DNA of 64,000 nt from Channa striata. Its lineage: Eukaryota > Chordata > Actinopteri > Anabantiformes > Channidae. Made by a program: the position numbers and the translations under genes. The stretch spans positions 9,801,203 to 9,865,202 of the forward strand of contig CM065189.1 in assembly GCA_033026295.1 (NCBI GenBank). Reading direction: 5' to 3'. The notes under the pieces were generated by a model, which saw nothing but the letters and a program-made list of their open reading frames with translations, made no database searches and had not been told where the DNA came from. How positions within the stretch are numbered: the stretch's first letter is position 1; each line of letters begins with the position of its first letter. Below, in pieces: positions 22,871 through 35,900 of this stretch.

Positions 22871-25800
22871 CTATTATGACTATTATCAGCTAAGAAATAC
22901 TGTTTGTTGATATTTGTCACTTTAGTGAAGATCAGATTGTGTTTTATTAATTGCCATTTCTTTTCTTTGCAGCAATATATTTTCTTGTAAACCTTTAACA
23001 AAATCTTATTATTAAACCCTATCTACTGTTAATATTTTAGTTTAAAAAACACGAACAGTGCTGATGCATTGGCACATTTTCTGTTTTTCTGAATCATGCT
23101 GTAATTTTCTTCTTTCCAAGGCAGTGTGTTTCCAGATGTCTCCTCCTTATGTTCCTGGAGTGACTTTCCATCTGGCAGACTTTCACTGAGCGCTCTTTCG
23201 CTCTTGCTCACTCGCTCTCCACGTCTGTCTATTGCTCTCCATGTTGCTCTCTCGTTCACTTGGTCTTTCCCAAAGCGCCATGTAGTCACTTTCAATCTGA
23301 CTGCATCATTTTCTCAAACATAACACTTTTTAACGCTCTGCATTCATAATGCAAATGGCAAACCACTTTGCTGAAAAGTCCCTCTATCCTTAACTTTTTC
23401 TGTCCCTCCCTGTCTCTCTCTGTTCCTCTCTTTGTCTGTCTTTCATTCTTGTTGCTATCTAGCTGCTATGCCCCTGGAGTAGAGGCCTGCTCAATGTGGC
23501 AGAGATGATTTGTTTGCTTTCCAATTATTTTCCATCAGTGGAGACAAATGGATTCATACTGCATAGAGAAACCCACACAGACAGGGCTGCAGCAATGGAT
23601 GTAGTAGAAAAGACTTAATATTTAGTACCCAGAGATGGAAATGGGAATATAGTGCACCTTGGCAACAGACTAGGTACTTTATACAAAGTTATAGGAGAAA
23701 GAACATTGTAGGATAGAAAGTATAGCTCCACTGTCCGTGTGCGATCGGGTGAATGAGAAACAAATTCTAAATTGCCTTGTTCGGTAAGGTAGAAAAGCGA
23801 TATGTAAGTCCAATCCATGGGGCATTTGCTGTTGATACATTTCGTTTAAAGCAAACTCCTTCTACTAAAAACTCCAATAATCTGTATGTGTTTAGTAATG
23901 GCTTCTGATTTTGATCATTAGAGACAAAATTAGAATTGAACTTGGTGTCAAGCAACATTCTAGATTTGATAAACTCATTCTAAATTTTGATTTTGGCATG
24001 ATGTGTAAAATGAAAAACAAAATCTGTTTTTTTGTGGTTGTAGTTTGTGGAAGAATTTTCTGTGCCCATTATCCAGTACCGTCCTCTACCATATGACGTC
24101 TATCTGGGTACAAGGTTGGACCCTTGCTGGGCTGGACAAAATTTTGGCAGTGAATATAAGCTAGACAAAAATCTAGTTTTTCTAGTTATCTATGCTAATG
24201 TTTCTTTTCATTTTACTGATATACAACTTAGTGAATGTAAATCTAATTAACTTCACATTTTAGATTTGAACTACTAGAAAATATAGCTAGAAGACAGACT
24301 GGAGGTGAAGGGTCTGCCCACATTGCACCAGTGTGAGACAGACATAACTTGGCTGCAGATTTTCTCTGTCTTTGTTGAACTTTCAAACTATCCATAGTAA
24401 AAGAGATTAACCTTTTCCTCCCAGCTTGTGTCTTCTTGATTTTCTTTTCTTCTGTCGCCTGTCTTCCTTTCCTCCTTATGACCCTGTCTCCTCTTTTCCA
24501 GTGTCTGTTGGCTATCCCATGTCCTGTCTCCCCCTCTTCTTTTCTCTGCTTCTCTCCCTCCCTTTATACGGAGGGCAGGTTCAGGGGTCACCAATTACTC
24601 TGAGAGGGCTGAGAAAGTTGTATGGGCTCTGCCCTCTGGGATGCCAAGTTGCATTATCATCATAGAGATTGCAGGTACGCAGCAGCCACAGGCTGCCGGC
24701 ACAACAACCACAATCTCAACCCCAGCACCGGGCCATATAGACTAAGCTAAGTTCAAATCCTGCTCATGCCTCAGCGGCTAGTTGGTTCCAAGTTACCCCC
24801 CCTCTCTTACTGAGCTGCTGGGCAGAACTAATGTGCATGTCTAGACTTTGTGGGTACTTTACCTGAGAATATAAAATTTGACAATCATCTTGTGCTGATT
24901 GTTCGACTACCTTTACTATAATAAAGTACCTTGGAAAAAATATATTATAGGACACATGTACATACTAGCAGATAAACTTCAAGATATGATTCAGAATTGG
25001 CAACTGTATGTAAAAAAAAAAAAAAAATGCGTACAACCAAATAGTTTGACAGACCATGAATTATAAGTTATTATGATGAAAGTTTAAATGTTTAAAGGAA
25101 TAGTTTGAACAGTTTTGGAACAAAAATTAAGTTAAAGCCAGAAAGATCTGGAATAAAACTAACAGTGAAATGTTTGTTTTGTCAACACTGTATGGTTTGC
25201 AGTGATTTCAGGAATTTACTGCTCCCAGCCAAGAATACCATTGCAGCAAACAGTGGGTTAGATTAAGAAGCTACAACATGTTAAGTGCTCACCTTGCAGG
25301 TGAATTCTGTTATCATTTGGAAAGAGTTGGCATAGCTGTTTCCCCATTTCCTGTCTTTATGCAATGCTACATGTTTCCAGTGTGTCTTTCCAAATGGTTG
25401 AACTATTCCTTTAATAGCCACATGAATATCTTGCATTTTTTTGGGAAAGTTACCAATTACAGTAAATTGCCAGTTTATAAAACAACATTAATTGGTCTGA
25501 CTGCACTGATGCTTTGTCAGATATAAAGGTCTGCAAAAGTGCAGAAATGTTTTGGCATTTAAAAGTGTGAGCAAGTTTCTTCAAGCACATATTTACTTGT
25601 GTTTCACGATAGTTTTCACAAGCAGTGTAGACACCTTGCTTCAGTTCTGCCCTAATGAGACTGTTAAAGTGAATGAAGCTATAGCACTTTGTGTTGTTCT
25701 TTAAAGAAAATTGCATAGAGAGTTTGAACGGTTAATTAAGATATTTTAAATAATGAAGACCACCTATCCTATTCCAAACCCTACCAGAACTGATTTTCAG

Positions 25801-27829
25801 GTTTACAGAGAGGCCCCGCCCAATGTGGTTTAGGTCGGGGGCAACAGAAGCTGTGCAGCCAGTTGGACTTGAAATGGGTCCTGAATAGAGAATCCCAGAG
25901 ACTGATTCAGTGTGCTCAGCCAAACCCTCAGTAATTACAAAAACAGCACTTGGTCCACTAATAATGTGTGCGTGTCATCTCCAATCCCCAGTCCGCCTGT
26001 CTGTCCACGCCACAGTGGCAGCAATTACAGACTGAGGCATGCCGCTACTGGACGTACACACAGCAAGGGCAGAGGAACAGTAGACTGTGCAACTGTGTGT
26101 TTGAGTGTGTTGTGGTGGTAAGTTAAGGAGTGCAGGAGAAACTGAAAGATGTGTGTGTGTTTGGATGCTGAAGAGGGCAAATGCAGACTTGCAGCTAAGT
26201 TTTATTTAAGAATTGCACAGACAGGCATCCAAAATGGCTACTTTAGTCTGCAAACAGTTTCTCAGTTTACCAGTCAGAAGTAGTGAGTAAATCATTAGCT
26301 AATGATTTCTTATTCCCTACATTTTCCAGTGTCCGCCCTAAAAAACTTTTACCCACAATTTTCCCACAATGCTTTTTTAATGCATCCTGAAATTATAAGT
26401 TAGCATAGCAAAACTGTACCTAGTAATGAAAAAAGGAAGATGCCATACAAGTATAAAATGCAACATCTAAAGGCTTAGAAACTAATAATGTCAGTTTTCC
26501 CTAATTTCCTAATGTTTTTATTGTTTTTTTTTCTGAGACCTCATGTGGGCCGCACACAGTTGAACATCTCTCTGAGTCACTTCCTTTACTAAACACTCCC
26601 ATGGCTACCCATCCATGACTCCCACAATGACCATCACGAGGATTTACTTAAATACTGACTGATCTTTCTTGTGACGCTGCTATTGTTTTATTTGATTTTC
26701 TCTACAAAGGCATGACAAACTGGGATCATGGCAGACAATGGAACGGAGTCAAGGTCTGACCCCAAAACTAATCAGTCAGCCTAAGCTTTTGGCAGTTTCT
26801 CCCATTTTGAGTTTGTTTACTCCTTGTTCTGCTTTCCCTTTATTTGTTGTGATTTTCTTTCTTTTGCTCAGACAGTTTTTAGATAATCTAAGAAAACATT
26901 AAAACCATTAGAGTTAAGACGTAACATTTATTTGCACTTACTGGAATGGTGTAATCCCTTCCTAACTTGTAAAGCTTATTCTCCTTGGAAATAATTTTCT
27001 CACAAACATGAATTTCATTGCCTATGATTTGTTAAGACAGTATCTGCTTTTGATTTGGCTGTATTGTTGCAATAAAATTGTACCACAACAGCCTGTGTCT
27101 GGCTGCTGAACAGATCAGAGGTCAGGGCAGAATAGCCGTAAGCAGCAACAATCCGTGTGAAATTGGACACAGCTCAGCACCATTTGTGTGTGATTACGTC
27201 GATTTCCTGGGGCAACATCTGTCTGCACCTTTTCATAGTCAGATTGCGTGCACAGTGTCAGAATCTATGATACAAGAAATGGCTGATGTGCTGGTTTCTG
27301 ACTTGATACCTTAAATCTGAATCTCAGTGAGCATGATTGTCTTATTAGTCATGTAGGCCTCGGTTTTTGAAATCAAGACCAGCAGAGATTAGCAGAGCTG
27401 TAGAAGATTATTCACAATTTGATATACAGTTTTGTATTTGTTTTGTTTTTTTTTTTTTTTTTTTTTTTTAGAGTTTTTCTTGTTTGTTTTTTGCAAAATG
27501 TATTAGGACTATTGATGAAATTTCCCATGGCTCATTAGAATACAGTGAAATATTGTTGTCGTTTTTACACACACACGGGCAGTCACAAGTGATGCCCGGG
27601 CAGGTAGCACTGACTTGCTCAAGGGCACAACTGGTGTTTGAGGAAAGAATTGATTCGGGAGACTTCTGAATTGCTGCCTGATGATGATTGAGCCTGCATT
27701 CACAGTTAACTGTGTAATGTATATTTTAATATTATTTATTATATTTTTATAACCCTGTAAAACAAAAGAGCACAAAGTTAAATATTTTGAAATTCTGGCC
27801 CTTTAAAAGAAATATATATTTTGTCACAT
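22871..27829. other. Non-coding, mostly unique sequence
   Basis: No supportable coding exon over about 5 kb. A fragment at about 23725-23820 ('aaattgccttgttcggtaag', 'agaaaagcgatatgtaagtc') resembles the 'aaaagcgctatataag' class of teleost repeats. Simple runs: A14 at about 25013-25026 and T24 at 27446-27469. The rest is featureless to me. Confidence 0.45.
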
Positions 27830-28400
27830 ATAAACCGCATCGGACTATAAGCCGCCAATATCCAGGCTGAGAAATAATATCTGTTGTATGCGCTCCTATT
27901 CATTGTTCACAGTAGGCATGAGGATGTTCTGTGCGCCGTTTACCCGCATTACGGTAAAGAGTGCGTTTACGTGTGTCGAATGTACAGAGCCGACAAAAAC
28001 GTCCTTGTTATAAATAAACGGCTTGTTCCATAGCCAAAGGAGAAGACGTCTCTTATTCTTCACGAATTACGCAGGAGTTGCTGCGCTAAACAAAAGATTT
28101 TGTACCATAAGTCTTTATTCATACACAGCAGTACTATTAAAGTCGCTTCATTCTCCCGCACTGAAACCACAAATCGCTATTCATCTTCCTCCTGAGCATT
28201 GAAACCACTGTCACACTCGATTTCCTTCACGGATAGCCAGATCGATGGCTTCAAATTAAAATCTGCATCATAGGAATTTCTTCGCGTGTTTTCCATTATG
28301 AGGGGGTGAGGTGTAAAAATATTACCGTATTTTGCTGTTGTGCGTCTTTATTTTGGAATATATTTCACTTGCAAAATTCATATTTCAAAAGCGCATGGTT
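27830..28400. mobile_element. Probable DNA-transposon remnant ('ggactataagccgcc' type)
   Basis: The segment starts with 'cggactataagccgcc', a phrase found near the ends of a widespread vertebrate DNA-transposon/MITE group, and ends near 'ttaccgtattttgc'. Between them is CpG-richer sequence than its surroundings. No intact transposase frame is seen. The family assignment (pogo/Tigger-like) is only a suggestion. Confidence 0.4.
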
Positions 28401-28413
28401 CAAAACGGAAAAA

Positions 28414-28414
<1 letters not shown>

Positions 28415-28509
<95 letters not shown>

Positions 28510-28510
28510 A
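28415..28510. repeat. (TA)n microsatellite, about 45 units
   Basis: Nearly pure TA tract of about 95 bases, interrupted once at about 28474. Such tracts are often collapsed or mis-sized in assemblies. Confidence 0.9.
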
Positions 28511-28584
28511 AAATAAGTGTTTATAGTGTTTAGGTTAGCTAGTAACTCCACAGCTCCTAACTAAATCCACACCCATTAAACAGG

Positions 28585-29161
28585 TTAGATGTAGCAACTG
28601 TAATTAACATGCATGTTTGCTCTCCTGGAGATATACATCTCATATGAAACAGAAATTGACAGGGTGACATAATTGTCATGTTTTATGTGATACTTGTTTG
28701 TAGAGCACTTTTGGTTGTACTTGAGGCTCCTGTGCAGTATGGTATCTGTGCTTAGGAGTGCACTCTTCTGGACAGAGATCTCAGATGTTGTTCCTTGAAT
28801 CTGCTGCAGATACTGGTCACATCTCCCAATGTTCCTCTCTAAGTATTTCTTGAGCTTCTCATGTTCTTTCTTCCTGATGAACACTTAGGATTGCTGCCAT
28901 TCATAACTTCAAACTCCTTCTTCTATTTGTCCTCCACTACTGTGTCTGGTTGGTGTTGGTCATTACCAGTGTGTCAGCCTGTATCTGGAAGTCCCACAGG
29001 ATCTCAGCTTGGTCATTCTGAACCACCTTTGAAGATGTATCCCATTTTGACATTAGAACCTCCAGCCTGTACTCGACACAGATGTTTCCGTACACACTCA
29101 TAAAGGAGTAGCTGTTTATCCAGGGCAACTGTCGCGACACCAGAGGTCTTCTTTGACTCAC
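28585..29161 (-). mobile_element. LINE ORF2 C-terminal remnant, minus strand
   Basis: Minus-strand translations give, in order, 'NDQAEILWDFQIQADTLVM', 'RKKEHEKLKKYLE' and 'YLQQIQGTTSEISVQKSALL'. These match the C-terminal stretch of fish LINE polyproteins ('AKILWDFQIQTDxxVMANQPD..IRKKEHEKLEKYQGLKEELE..WLQQIPGTTSEISVQKSAVLGTAKILRRTL'). The frame is broken and an internal part is missing. Confidence 0.75.
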
Positions 29162-29359
29162 AAGTCAGTTTATCAAATACACGAAATCATGGCAAGTAAA
29201 TGTACCATGAAAACAAGTTGGAAGCAATTATTTTATTGCAATAGTGGTAAATGCTTGGGATTTAATATAAAAAATTTTCTTATTTGCCCATCTTTGCATC
29301 ATATGCTTTTCCAAGCCATGGAAAGATTCCAATGACCTGGTTGGACAGTTAGGGACATA

Positions 29360-30665
29360 CACAGTCATATGCTAAAGTTAGTACCCCCTCATATTTCGAA
29401 GTTTTAATAAAAATCATCTGATCACAGGGGGTCTTAGTATAGGCAAATACAATGTCAGTAGCAACAACAATTGTGGCTTCACAAAAATGAAGTCAGAAAG
29501 TGATTTAAGAAAAGAAAACAAAACGTGGGCATTACAAGGTACTGCTTCCATAAGACTCAAGAGGTTAGGCTGCAGCTAGGTGCTGCTAATCATCAGCCCT
29601 TTGACTAAATGATCATCAGCAGGTCTACAGATCTCTATAAAAGCAGAAGCTTTGGCAGTTTTCCAGGCTAGACCATTTAGGTTCGTAACAGAACAGTTAG
29701 AGAAAGACATAAGCATTTTTCTTAAAGAAGCAACTGTTGCTGTATACTAGTCTGGAAAGGGTTATAAAACCGTTTCCAGACAATTTGGATTTTAGCATTC
29801 TGAAGTGAAAAAGATTAGTCATAAGTGGGAAACAGCCAAGACAGCCGCCAGTCTTCCCAGGAGTGGACGTCCCAGCACATTCACCCCAAAGCCAAGCCAT
29901 GCAATGTTTAGACAAAAAAAAATCTCAGACCCTACAGGCCTCACTGAGCATGGTAAATGCCCATAATAGCGCAACTAGAAGAAGACCGAACAAGTATGAT
30001 TTGTATGGAAGGGTTGCCAGGAGAAAGCCACTTTTTTTTCTAAAAATAACATAAAGGCAAGACTGAGGATTGCAAAACTGCATCAAAACAAACCACAAGT
30101 CTTCTGAAACAACGTCTTATGGACAGAGGAGACCAAAGTGGAGAAACACAAAAACAGCATCTCAGCAGAAACACCTTTTACCCATTCCCAATCGTGGCAG
30201 TGGAGGGGTGATGATTTGGACTTGTTTTGCAACCACAGGATCTGGGCGCCTTACAGTCATTGAGTCAAACATGAACTCCTGTCTATACTAGAGTATTGTG
30301 GAGGTAAACGTCGGACAACTAAAGCCTGGTTGAAAATGGGTCGTGCAAAAGGACAATGATCTGAAGCGCAATAAAGCCTCAAGGTTTTGAATGGCCTGGT
30401 CAAAGTCCAGACCTCAACCCAATTGAAATGCTGTGGACCTGGAGAGAGCTGTGCATGAGCAAATGCCCAAAAACATCAATGAATTGTAGCAATCTTGTAC
30501 AGAATTATTACTAAGTTAATGCTGTTAAAGGTGGTTGTTCAAGCTATTGATTTGAGGGGTATACTTAGTATGTGCTTTTGTTTTAGTTTTAGCTTTACAT
30601 TTGTTAAATAATGGCATAGCGCAAAAAGTTATGTTGTTTGTCTGAGGTTGTATTTGCCTAATTCT
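29360..30665 (+). mobile_element. Tc1-like transposon relic, plus strand
   Basis: The left end has the Tc1-type terminal repeat 'CACAGTCATATGCTAAAG' preceded by TA (29358-29359). Inside, in order, are 'SQTLQASLSM', 'NKYDLYGRVARRKPL', 'GSGGVMIWTCFATTGSG', a remnant of 'NWVxQxDND' and 'QSPDLNPIEMLW', the Tc1 helix-turn-helix and DDE-domain landmarks. Several frameshifts and stops make it inactive. Sequence typical of the 3' end ('tgtctgaggttgtatttgcc') reaches about 30660; the right terminal repeat is not recognisable. Confidence 0.85.
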
Positions 30666-32935
30666 GAGACACATCCATAGAAACATTCGTACTAAAACAG
30701 TTTTCCTAAATAGACCCTGGCTGATTGCTCCATAAAGCCACATGGTCACTGAAACAAATATAACTGCACAGTATCTGACCTATGGAAAGCCATATTTTTA
30801 ATATCCGTCATTATTATTTTAAGAGAGACATGAGCAAAGGTACTTGAGAAAAAGGGTGAAAGGACAATATTACTATATGCTTCAGTGCAAACGAAATCAG
30901 TATGAATTTTTAGCTGCACATGGAGATAGAATTAGTAGACTGTTTGCTCAACTAATGGGATTATTTTATTTTAGAATCTGTGCAGATGTCTAGTTGTCAT
31001 CATGGACAGTTAACCAGAACATTCATTTAGGGGATTTAATGTTTGACTCATTGTGTGACTAAGGTGGGGTGACAAAGTCAAATGCTTAAGTTTAAATGTC
31101 ATTCACCATAAATGTCAGAACTTGAAATGAATATTATGTTTGACTTTATAATGCATAGCAGGCAGATATTTTTTCTGTCTTTACCGAGAGTGCTCTGAAA
31201 TGGCCTTTGTACCATTCAGGTAAAACAGTTTTATTCATTTTTTATGTCTCATGTATTTTCCTCAACCTCCAGCCCTTTTAGTTTCTGGGGAAAGTAGTGA
31301 ACTAAAATGCAATTCAATTAGGCGGTTGTTACCCTGAGGCCTCTGATGTTCTTGTGCTCCCATCTTTTCCTTACGCTATGTTTAGAAGTAGACCATGTGT
31401 GATTATTACACATGGCTACCAATAGGTTCAAGTGAAATCAGTGGCAGAGAAGAAAAAATATTGGAAGAAAGCAAATGAAGGAACTGTAAGTAAATTATTA
31501 GTGCACAGGTTGGTGACTTTACTTGTGCTTTGCAAGTTGCGAGTTACATGAAACCATCTTTCCTGATATGTTTTATATCATATTTTAATTTCCTGAATTA
31601 CTTGTATTTAGCTACCGCTGACTGTTTATTCTAAAAATCTCCTTTTCACTAATGCACAGCAAAACCATTGCTATACTGTACAAACGTTTCTTATAAAGTG
31701 ATCTCAGTTGAACATCTCAGAGAATGGAGGAATCTCATCACGACTGCATGATGATCTCTAGTTTCATATTGCATTATTTTATAAAGGTTCAGGAAAAAGC
31801 AACATTATAACTCCTATTTCACCTGCCCCCGACTTCAACCTGTGTTTTACTGAATGACATGAAAACTGGCAGAAGACTTTGGCAGGGCCTTGATAACTCA
31901 CTAAACAGACACTAAGATCAGTATCCTGACTCTCTGAAGCCAAGGTTTGTTGGTCCCATTTCCTTAGGGAGGAAAAAAACCGAAGAACACTTAAAAAGTC
32001 AGCTAGGAAAAGAGAGAATAAGGAAAAGCCCTAAAGGCAAATGGCAGGGAACATCAGTGCCGTTAGACGGAGCTACTTTAGCTGTCATGCAAGAGTATGT
32101 GAACGCACCAGTGAACACACACAGTCGGCATCACTGAACACACATACGGAGACAGCCATGGTGATAATGATTGCACCACTATTTCTCATATTTATAGAAA
32201 TACTGTAACAAACGTTTCCTTTTTCTAAGTGCATCTATGAGGATTGCTGTAAATGTTCTATTAGGCTTTACAGCAAGTTGCTTTGTGTAAAACTAGCGAG
32301 ATGGTTCGAAATCCTTCTTTTAAAGTACTTTGCAATTGAGACTTCAGAACCCTTTTATTTTAATATTTTTTTTCTTGATTTTTCTGCATTTATGAGGAGA
32401 AAAACATTACAGGTATATGATTCATACCAAAATCACGTGACTGTTGGAAAATTCATTGATTTCAAAGCCTTGTAATATGTTGTGTAGTAAGAAGTCAACC
32501 ATTAAGTCAAATTTAGTGCCATAAACTCTCCGGAGATATTTGTTTTTTCAGAGCTGATTAGATCCAGGAAGGCATAAATGGACACTAACACATGATAACA
32601 CATGATTGTGCTGAACTGAGCTGTTGGCCTCAGCCTGTTTATGGGGCAATGTGTTGGGACAGAGAGAATGAGGCGCAGAGAGCTCCTATGGATGGAGATG
32701 ATGATGGTTGATTTCTCTCACACAAGTCTCCTCTCTCTTTGCCCATTGTATTCAGTGACATTTTCTTTTTGATTTTCAGCCCGGTGTTATTGTTTGGTAA
32801 TTGTGTTTACTTGTGCAGGCATGCATGATCTTTTAAATTAAATGTGTATATACAAGCACATTTGTTATAACGGCTGTATGCTTGAGACACGTTTGCATGT
32901 TTACATAAAGCGTGGGGGAGGAAAATGAGAGAGCA

Positions 32936-32986
<51 letters not shown>

Positions 32987-35900
32987 TTCCTCCGCGAATG
33001 TGTGTCACAGAGAAACACTATGGAGCTTTTTGTCACTGCTCATCACACTGCGAGATCACACAACGCGATGTGACAGTGCACAGTGCAGCTCAGCAAGTGG
33101 TGCTGGGATTTTAATTGATGTTAAAACCACTGAGTACTCAGAGCACTGATGGGTAATACGTCGAGAGAGAGAGAGAGAGAAATGATATCTACTGTACACT
33201 TCCATATAAATATTAAGTAAGATAACAGGGACAATTAATATTGAAATTCCACAAACTTGAAAATACCATGCAGAGTTGATGTGTGTTGAGTGGGAGAAGG
33301 CAACCACTTGGAATAACTACATTTTCATCAGTTGTGAATGTTTTATTGCCTTTTCACGACACTCCCAGTGCTTGTTTTATGGTAAACTTAACTCAGAAGG
33401 GTGGTGTGCTGGTTTTATTGGATAAGAAGTATGCCAAGCAGCTACTGAGAAAAGATGATTATCATACAAAGTGGTACATAATATCCAGGTCCTTTTTCAA
33501 AACAAGCAAACCGCTGTCTTATATTACATTCAAAACTAAATGCAGCATACTCATAAGTAAGCAAGAGTTGAACTGGTGCAAAGCTTTTTCAATAAAGCAA
33601 AATTTGTATAGCCTTTATGTGAATGCACAATGGCAGGATACATATGCCACATTCATGAGACTGTGTCCCTCCACTTCACTCCATTCAGTCTTGTTACCTT
33701 CACTCTCCAAACTAGTTAAAGCTAAATCCTCTGCATATGACCGTCTTTAATCCTGGCTTAGACCAAAGTGATCCTCTGTTAGCTCAGTGCATTGAGCTTA
33801 TTACGTGATGATGAATCTCTCACACTGAATTAAGTTATTTGGATAGGAAATACAGAGGTGCATTGGTGCAAATTAGCATAGCTTTAGCTTAACCTACCGT
33901 AGCTTACCCTGGTGGGGCAATTCAAAGAGGCACCTTTAGGCTGGCAACAAAGCTAATATTAGCTTAGCATTAGCGTTAGCAAACAGGGGGCTTAATCAGG
34001 GTGCTGGGCTGTCAGAACGTATAAGCACACGCTTCTAAGGGTCCCTTTGGAGTTATAATCCTGGGTCTCGGCAGGCGATGACCTCATGGGCTGGACTGAT
34101 GCCTGTGGGGAGGACCGGGGAAACTGTGTGTCCAGCAGGCCACTCTATGAGATTTGTGTGTGGGCATGTGCGTTTTTAACGGCTGATTGTTTCATTGAGG
34201 CATACGACACAGTCCGAGCTGACACTGGCAAGGTAAACCTTAAAAGTGCGGACAAGATTGGAATTCCAGCTGTTTTGTTTGGGCATTTTTGTGCAGTACC
34301 TCATGGATACTGTGTGTGCATGTAGGCCCCAGGATATGAGTGCAATGATATTTCAATTGTCTTTGTGCCACATTGCATTAACAGTGTGCGTTGTTTTTCC
34401 TCATGGCTATGAAATAATTGAAAAGGTTAACCTGTCAGTTTTATATTATGTTATTTGCCTTTCCACAGACTAAAATAGTGGCTAAGGATGTCCGTGACTG
34501 GCAAGATGGCAAACTAACTTGAATCAAAAGTGACCAAAAGGCCATCTTGTAAACCTGGAAACAACCACCATTAGCAAGAGAGAAAATAATAATTACTACA
34601 AATTAAGTTTATTCCAGAAGGAAAAGGAAAGGATCTCTGGCAGCTAATTTGCTGCTTGCTTTGTTCTTTTACTCACCTAAAAGTGGGTTCCAAGAATGAT
34701 AAACAAGCCGGCTCATAGCCCAAGCAGAACACCTATTTATGAAAGCCTATATCCAAAGAGGGGGGGTTGTTTTGAGTTAAAATAAATAATAACATTTTAA
34801 ATAAAAAGCTTTTAAAATGATTCAAAGCTTTAGCTAAGTTAAATGATGAACACACATGAACACAAAAAATACAGATACACACCAACTGTGCTGTGAGTGC
34901 TTTCCTGTCAGTGTCGGACACTGTCAATAGCTCCATCCAGCCATGGGCACCGTCAGCGAGAGAGGACTTATTGGCTGCACTGAGCTTCAGAGCACAGACA
35001 ACCCGCCAGTGTAAAGCAAAAGCTCTAAGATTTGGGTGTTGCCTCTCTTCTCTAATAAACTGCTCACAGAGTGGTGCTGATGGCTGTGCTAATATGCAGA
35101 GAGGGTGAAGCTGGGGGTTTATACTCAGGCCATGGCTAAAGCCAGGGATAGCCACCACTGTACATATTATGGTCCAGAAAAGCTTCTGCAATCAGAGGTT
35201 CAATGTGGAGACTTGATGTTGTGATAACTTTGTGTCCATTTTTCATCCACGCAATTTAAATGTGGACCATTGACTCAAACAGTTTTTTTGAATCTGAACT
35301 CTTTTAGCAGTAACTGTGATAAGTAATGTATTTAGTCAGCTTTAAGCTTGCATTGTATGTTTGACTGATCAATTGCAGTCTGAGTACTATAAGAGGAACA
35401 GAAGTAACACCGCTGGACACAGCGCTCCACACCAACAGGTTATGCCACATTAACTCCCAACATGTTATCTTGATATGTGTGGAGTGTGCATGTGCCCCAT
35501 GGATGTGAGTCCATTATCTCTCCATGAGAACCAACTCTCTGACCTTCCAGCTGAGTTCACAGATCTAAAGTCGAGGTAATCTGATTTTACCTTTAGTTCC
35601 AAAAACAACACAGGGGTAATCCAGGAACAGCTGTAATCAACCATGAAAACACTGATGCTTGCATGTTAGCTGGGGTCAGGGAGCACAACGGGAAGAGACC
35701 TCTAGAGAACTCTGGGACATTGAACTAATAGTGAGAAATTATGTGGATATAACCTGGATTATACTGCATGTAATGATATTTTTTTAACTTCTACTTCTGT
35801 TATGATATTCAGCAACAGGTCAAGGAATCTCTTTGGATGATATTGTAAGCCTGAAGTGAAACAGTTTGAACCACTTTCAGTGAATCTTCCACACTTTGAA

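Noticed and set aside
33283..33750. 155-codon plus-strand open frame
   Set aside because: It begins with GTG, has no recognisable domain, is AT-rich with unremarkable composition, and has no promoter or splice context.
34733..35191. 152-codon minus-strand open frame with a hydrophobic start resembling a signal peptide
   Set aside because: The first codon is TTG, not ATG, and the sequence matches no family I know. I see no supporting splice sites or neighbours. It remains a weak possibility for an unknown repeat protein.
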